NCBI GenBank assembly: GCA_934633695.1
Contig: CAKTYT010000001.1
Span: forward strand, 186,001-250,000
Origin: an uncultured Clostridia bacterium
GTDB lineage: Bacteria; Bacillota; Clostridia; Christensenellales; CAG-138
Reading direction: 5' to 3'
DNA length: 64,000 bases
Positions 60,930 to 64,000 of the stretch are shown one piece after another. The translations under genes were made by a program, and so were the position numbers. The first letter of the stretch is position 1, and every line of letters begins with the position of its first letter. Below the pieces are notes generated by a model. It was not told the origin of the DNA. It did not search any database and was given only the letters and a program-made list of their open reading frames with translations.

Positions 60930-61591
60930 GAATCATAGCATCATTCTGTAAATGCGATGAGGTGCGTTTTGTTTCGCATCTTGATATGCAAAGACTGTTT
61001 CAGCGTGCTTTTCGTCGTGCAGGTCTTCCGCTTGCGTATTCAAAGGGATTTAATCCACACCCGCTGCTTTCTTTTGCAACGGCTTTATCGGTTGGTTATA
61101 CTTCATCAGGCGAATACTTTGATGTTATGCTGACGGAAAATGTTCTAACGGATGAATTTATCGAAAGAGTAAATTCAGTCCTGCCTGAAGGCGTTAAAAT
61201 CGAATCTGCGGTGGATGCAGGGGAGTTTAAAACATCGCTTACAACACTGATGAGAAGTGCCGATTATACAGTCACGCTGAATTTTTCCTGTGAAATCGAT
61301 AAAAAAATGCTTGAGGCGGCTGTTGAAGAACTTCTCTCAGGCGAAATTGTTGTAATGAAAAAAACAAAAGGCGGGATAAAACCAATTGATATTCGTCCGA
61401 TGCTTCTTGGAGTCAGCATTGTCCATGTCGAGGACAGGATTGCTGTTGTAAAAATAAAGGGCAAATTGACTGCCGAAGGTGGACTGCCGCTTGAACTTCT
61501 CTTGGGCGTATTGTACGAGAAAATCGGAACAACTGCAATATCCGCCATTAATCGCGATAAAATAGAAATGAATTGGGAATCGATAGGGTAA
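60926..61591 (+). CDS. TIGR03936/DUF2344 radical SAM-associated protein
   Basis: The 221-residue protein begins with the characteristic FVSHLDMQRLFQRAFRRAGLPLAYSKGFNPHPLLSFA. In some bacteria it is fused to the radical SAM protein that precedes it; here the two genes overlap by four bases (ATGA). The function is unknown but linked by context to RNA processing, since RNase G follows. Confidence 0.92.
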   Translation: MRIIASFCKCDEVRFVSHLDMQRLFQRAFRRAGLPLAYSKGFNPHPLLSFATALSVGYTSSGEYFDVMLTENVLTDEFIERVNSVLPEGVKIESAVDAGEFKTSLTTLMRSADYTVTLNFSCEIDKKMLEAAVEELLSGEIVVMKKTKGGIKPIDIRPMLLGVSIVHVEDRIAVVKIKGKLTAEGGLPLELLLGVLYEKIGTTAISAINRDKIEMNWESIG

Positions 61592-61607
61592 GAGTGAAAA
61601 AAGCTTA

Positions 61608-63041
61608 ATGACCAAGGATCTTCTGATTGACACGAATCCGTACAGGACAATTGTCATTTCAATAGAATCGGATAAAGTGGTCGAAGTCAGGCTCGAACGC
61701 AGTGAGGAGATGTCGCTTGTCGGCAATATTTACCGCGGAGTTGTCAAAAATGTTTTGCCGGGTATGTCAGTTGCATTCGTGGATATAGGCGAGGAACGCA
61801 ACGCACTTCTGCACTTTCACGATGTGATTATGCCGCCTAAATGCAAAAAAATTGAAAGCTACATAAGAGTCGGCAGTGAAATCCTTGTGCAAGTCGTGAA
61901 AGAACCTCTTGATGCAAAAGGGGCGAAGCTGAACATGAAAGTTTCACTCCCGGGTCATTGCCTTGTATTGCTCCCGACAGAGAATGGAGTTTTCTTCAGC
62001 AAACGCATCATTGACAATGACTTCAAGCTACATATCCGTGAATTGCTTGGTCCGGCTTTACCACATGGCGTTGGTGTCATTGTCAGGTCGGAAGCAGCAT
62101 CTGTTTCCGATGAGGAGCTGATTCGTGAGCAGAAAGTTCTCATTGAACGTTGGAGTCACATATTGACTTCTTTTAGCGGTTCAAGAAATGTGACGTTGCT
62201 CTGGCAGGAAGACAAGCTCTGCGTGAAAGCAATTAGGGATTTGTTTAGAGCGGATACAAACAGGGTCATTATAAATGACTTTGAGAGCTATAATGACATT
62301 GTCAGTCTGTGCAAGTCGGAGAATATTGAAAACATAGATAGGATTCAATGTGTGGATGACGGCGAAAACCTCATCGAGCGGTTTAATATTTCCAAGCAGA
62401 TCGATACAGCTCTTGCACGGCGTGTATGGCTTAAGAGCGGTGCGTACATAGTCTTTGATTCTACAGAAGCACTTGTGAGCATTGATGTTAACACGGGGAA
62501 AAATGTTGGAAACAGCAATTTTTCTGCAACGGTTTTCAAAACGAATGCCGAAGCCGCAGTTGAAATAGCTAGGCAGATACGACTCAGAAACCTTGGTGGG
62601 ATTATAATAATCGATTTTATTGACATGGACAACAGGGAAGATCGAGAAGCCATCATTAAATTGCTGAAGCAAGCTTTGGCAACCGATCCGCTGCATCCCA
62701 AAGTTTTCGGTATGACTCAGCTTGGTCTTGTTGAAATAGCAAGAAGACGCACAGGCAACAGTCTGCAAGCTATGTTTACGGAGGAGTGCAGTTCCTGTGG
62801 CGGCAGGGGTAGGACTATGACGGCAACAACGATTGCACTAAAAATTCGCCAAAGAATTATGGATGGAATCGGGTATGGAAATGAGCATTTCACTGTTACT
62901 GCACGGCCAGATGTCCTCAGTGCGGCAAGGAGAATCATTGAAACTGACAGGGATGAAGACAGAATCGGGAAAAGCATCGCCGTGAGCTTTAAAAACGATG
63001 TGTTCATGAATCCAGAACAATTCGAGGTGAAGGCATTTTAA
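61608..63041 (+). CDS. rng: Ribonuclease E/G family endoribonuclease
   Basis: The 477-residue enzyme has the N-terminal S1-like domain (GNIYRGVVKNVLPGMSVAFVDIG), the DNase I-like catalytic part with metal-binding DVNTGK and IDFIDM, and the zinc-link CSSCGG. It lacks the long C-terminal scaffold of RNase E, so it is of RNase G size. It processes rRNA and mRNA 5-prime ends. In Clostridia it commonly follows the TIGR03960-TIGR03936 pair, as here, and precedes ribosomal protein L21; L21 is not found next in this window. Confidence 0.93.
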   Translation: MTKDLLIDTNPYRTIVISIESDKVVEVRLERSEEMSLVGNIYRGVVKNVLPGMSVAFVDIGEERNALLHFHDVIMPPKCKKIESYIRVGSEILVQVVKEPLDAKGAKLNMKVSLPGHCLVLLPTENGVFFSKRIIDNDFKLHIRELLGPALPHGVGVIVRSEAASVSDEELIREQKVLIERWSHILTSFSGSRNVTLLWQEDKLCVKAIRDLFRADTNRVIINDFESYNDIVSLCKSENIENIDRIQCVDDGENLIERFNISKQIDTALARRVWLKSGAYIVFDSTEALVSIDVNTGKNVGNSNFSATVFKTNAEAAVEIARQIRLRNLGGIIIIDFIDMDNREDREAIIKLLKQALATDPLHPKVFGMTQLGLVEIARRRTGNSLQAMFTEECSSCGGRGRTMTATTIALKIRQRIMDGIGYGNEHFTVTARPDVLSAARRIIETDRDEDRIGKSIAVSFKNDVFMNPEQFEVKAF

Positions 63042-63042
63042 T

Positions 63043-63825
63043 ATGAGGAAAAGAATCATGACAGCTGTTTTGAGAAGCGTACTCGGCTTGTTCGGCTTGT
63101 TTTTTGTGTGCGAATCAATATTTGCCTATTTGCTCAGCAATATGAATCTCGGAATAGTTATGCCGTTTGCAATTGGACTTCCCCTATTGCTTCTCGCTAT
63201 TTTCTACACTCCGATAAATTCTTTTTTTAACTCATGCATAACCGGAAAAGTGATCAAGATTGCATTCATTTCTGCATATGCTCTATTTGCTTTGCTTTTT
63301 TCAGTGACGACGACACTTATACTTTCAGCACCTGCGGATGAAGAAACAGAAGCCGATTATGTCATTGTTCTCGGAGCAGGGATAAGAGGACGTGCCCCTT
63401 CGATTGTCCTTCGGAATCGTCTTGATAAAGCATATGAATACTACTGTTCTAATCCAAATGTGACGATTATTGTGAGCGGGGGACAGGGACATGATGAACC
63501 GGCATCTGAAGCATCTGTTATGAAAAATTACCTTGTTTCATGCGGAGTTCCCGAAGGTCGGATTATAGAAGAATCTGAGTCGCAGAGTACCGAGCAAAAT
63601 TTTATTTTCTCAAAGAGAATTATTGACGGTATTAAGACAGAAAATTCGCCAAAAGTCATATTTATAACGAATAAATTTCATGTTTTCCGAGCAGGGCTTA
63701 TGGCAAAGAGTCTCGGCATTGAAGCGAAGGGTATTGCCGCAAAGGACTACTCCAGGCTAACTGTCAATAACTATCTTCGAGAATGTGCAGCATTGGTTCA
63801 ATACTTTATCACAGGAAAAATTTAA
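63043..63825 (+). CDS. YdcF/SanA-like DUF218 membrane protein
   Basis: The 260-residue protein has three N-terminal hydrophobic helices (about 8-33, 38-58 and 70-95) and a DUF218 domain beginning ADYVIVLGAGIRGRAP, with VSGGQGHDEPASEASVM, SQSTEQNFIFS and ITNKFHVFRAGLMAKSLG. The conserved Asp/Glu/His residues bind nucleotide-like ligands; the role is thought to lie in envelope integrity. It starts two bases after rng. The domain should face outside. Confidence 0.88.
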   Translation: MRKRIMTAVLRSVLGLFGLFFVCESIFAYLLSNMNLGIVMPFAIGLPLLLLAIFYTPINSFFNSCITGKVIKIAFISAYALFALLFSVTTTLILSAPADEETEADYVIVLGAGIRGRAPSIVLRNRLDKAYEYYCSNPNVTIIVSGGQGHDEPASEASVMKNYLVSCGVPEGRIIEESESQSTEQNFIFSKRIIDGIKTENSPKVIFITNKFHVFRAGLMAKSLGIEAKGIAAKDYSRLTVNNYLRECAALVQYFITGKI

Positions 63826-63851
63826 CAAATCCCAAAACAACCTGATGCAGG

Positions 63852-63880
63852 AAAAAAGAGCTTAAAACTGGCTCTTTTTT
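63852..63880 (+). terminator. Intrinsic terminator of the radical SAM-RNase G-DUF218 operon
   Basis: AAAAAAGAGC and GCTCTTTTTT form a 10-bp stem with a 9-base loop and a T-rich end. Confidence 0.85.
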
Positions 63881-63929
63881 GCGTTTATGGTGTTGAATTC
63901 TTGTTTCAAAAGAGATGAAAAGCCGATAC

Positions 63930-63953
63930 TATAATCGAACGCACCGGGCGTTC
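63930..63953 (+). promoter_or_regulatory. Likely -10 box and palindromic operator before the last gene
   Basis: TATAAT lies at 63930-63935, with no good -35. It is followed at once by GAACGC-N5-GCGTTC (63937-63953), a palindrome of the type bound by TetR-family or similar repressors. Confidence 0.42.
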
Positions 63954-63977
63954 AAGAAAAAACAAGGAGACAGAATA

Positions 63978-64000
63978 ATGCAAAGCAAGACAAAAACAGG
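63978..64000 (+). CDS. Start of a gene cut by the window end
   Basis: ATG at 63978 follows AAGGAG at eight bases and reads MQSKTKT before the window stops. Its upstream palindrome suggests it may encode a self-regulating protein, but nothing can be said about its family. Confidence 0.5.

Noticed and set aside
1..64000. CRISPR arrays, insertion sequences and prophage genes
   Set aside because: No regularly spaced repeats, transposase, integrase or phage structural genes were seen in either strand.

Overview
The window looks like chromosomal DNA of a Clostridia-type Firmicute, probably an uncultured, anaerobic, amino-acid-fermenting, gut-type lineage. The support is: sporulation genes yqfC and yqfD in the conserved phoH-pgpH-ybeY-cdd-era-recO block, a complete ornithine (Stickland-type) degradation operon, a butyryl-CoA dehydrogenase/Etf cluster with a ferredoxin-fused EtfA, dockerin-bearing secreted proteins, Gram-positive style promoters (TTGACA-17-TATAAT) and strong AGGAGG ribosome binding sites. 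No rRNA, CRISPR array, phage or intact insertion sequence was seen.

Layout. 0.3-7.2 kb, minus strand: an rRNA methyltransferase, a tandem OB-fold SSB-like protein, a VTC-domain/DUF4956 pair, a dipeptidase and a copper P-type ATPase. 7.4-14.1 kb, plus strand: the yqfC-yqfD-phoH-pgpH-ybeY-cdd-era-recO block, with a 46-codon yqzL gene inverted between era and recO. 14.2-30.9 kb is an accessory segment bracketed by two near-identical tRNA-Asn genes in opposite orientation. It holds a serine-palmitoyltransferase-like enzyme with a short-chain reductase (possible sphingoid-base synthesis), a candidate small RNA, a LytTR two-component locus in which phosphoacceptor and ATPase domains lie on different membrane proteins, a tRNA-Arg, and a 2747-residue dockerin-tailed subtilisin-like protease. 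31-37 kb: an ABC transporter with a GntR regulator, a nucleoside phosphorylase beside a decayed DUF559 gene inside a 15-bp inverted repeat, and a CadC/HMA/CadA cadmium-lead-zinc resistance operon. 37-40.3 kb: bcd-etfB-etfA. 40.4-44.8 kb, minus: uvrC, a HAD phosphatase, a ROK kinase and a proteasome-like Ntn-hydrolase homologue. 44.9-46.2 kb: a lipoprotein serpin. 46.3-48.0 kb: the GGGtGRT protein and its Fe-S scaffold-like partner. 48.1-57.7 kb, minus: ord-ortA-ortB-oraS-oraE-reactivase-orr, followed by a thioredoxin-like protein and a UDP-sugar pyrophosphorylase. 57.9-64 kb, plus: a second dockerin protein, then a TIGR03960 radical-SAM protein, its DUF2344 partner, RNase G and a DUF218 protein, and the first codons of one more gene.

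How the genes work together. Ornithine is racemised (Orr), rearranged by the B12/PLP aminomutase OraSE (kept active by the MutL/GlmL-like factor), oxidised by Ord and thiolysed by OrtAB to acetyl-CoA and D-alanine; Bcd-Etf can provide the reductive, possibly electron-bifurcating, arm. The most novel-looking locus is the split sensor kinase at 16.9-22.0 kb. Three homologous membrane proteins end just after an intact HDxKNH phosphoacceptor box (the middle gene is frameshifted). The fourth has a complete GHKL ATPase domain but Arg where the histidine should be. The simplest reading is trans-phosphorylation in a heteromeric sensor complex feeding one LytTR regulator.
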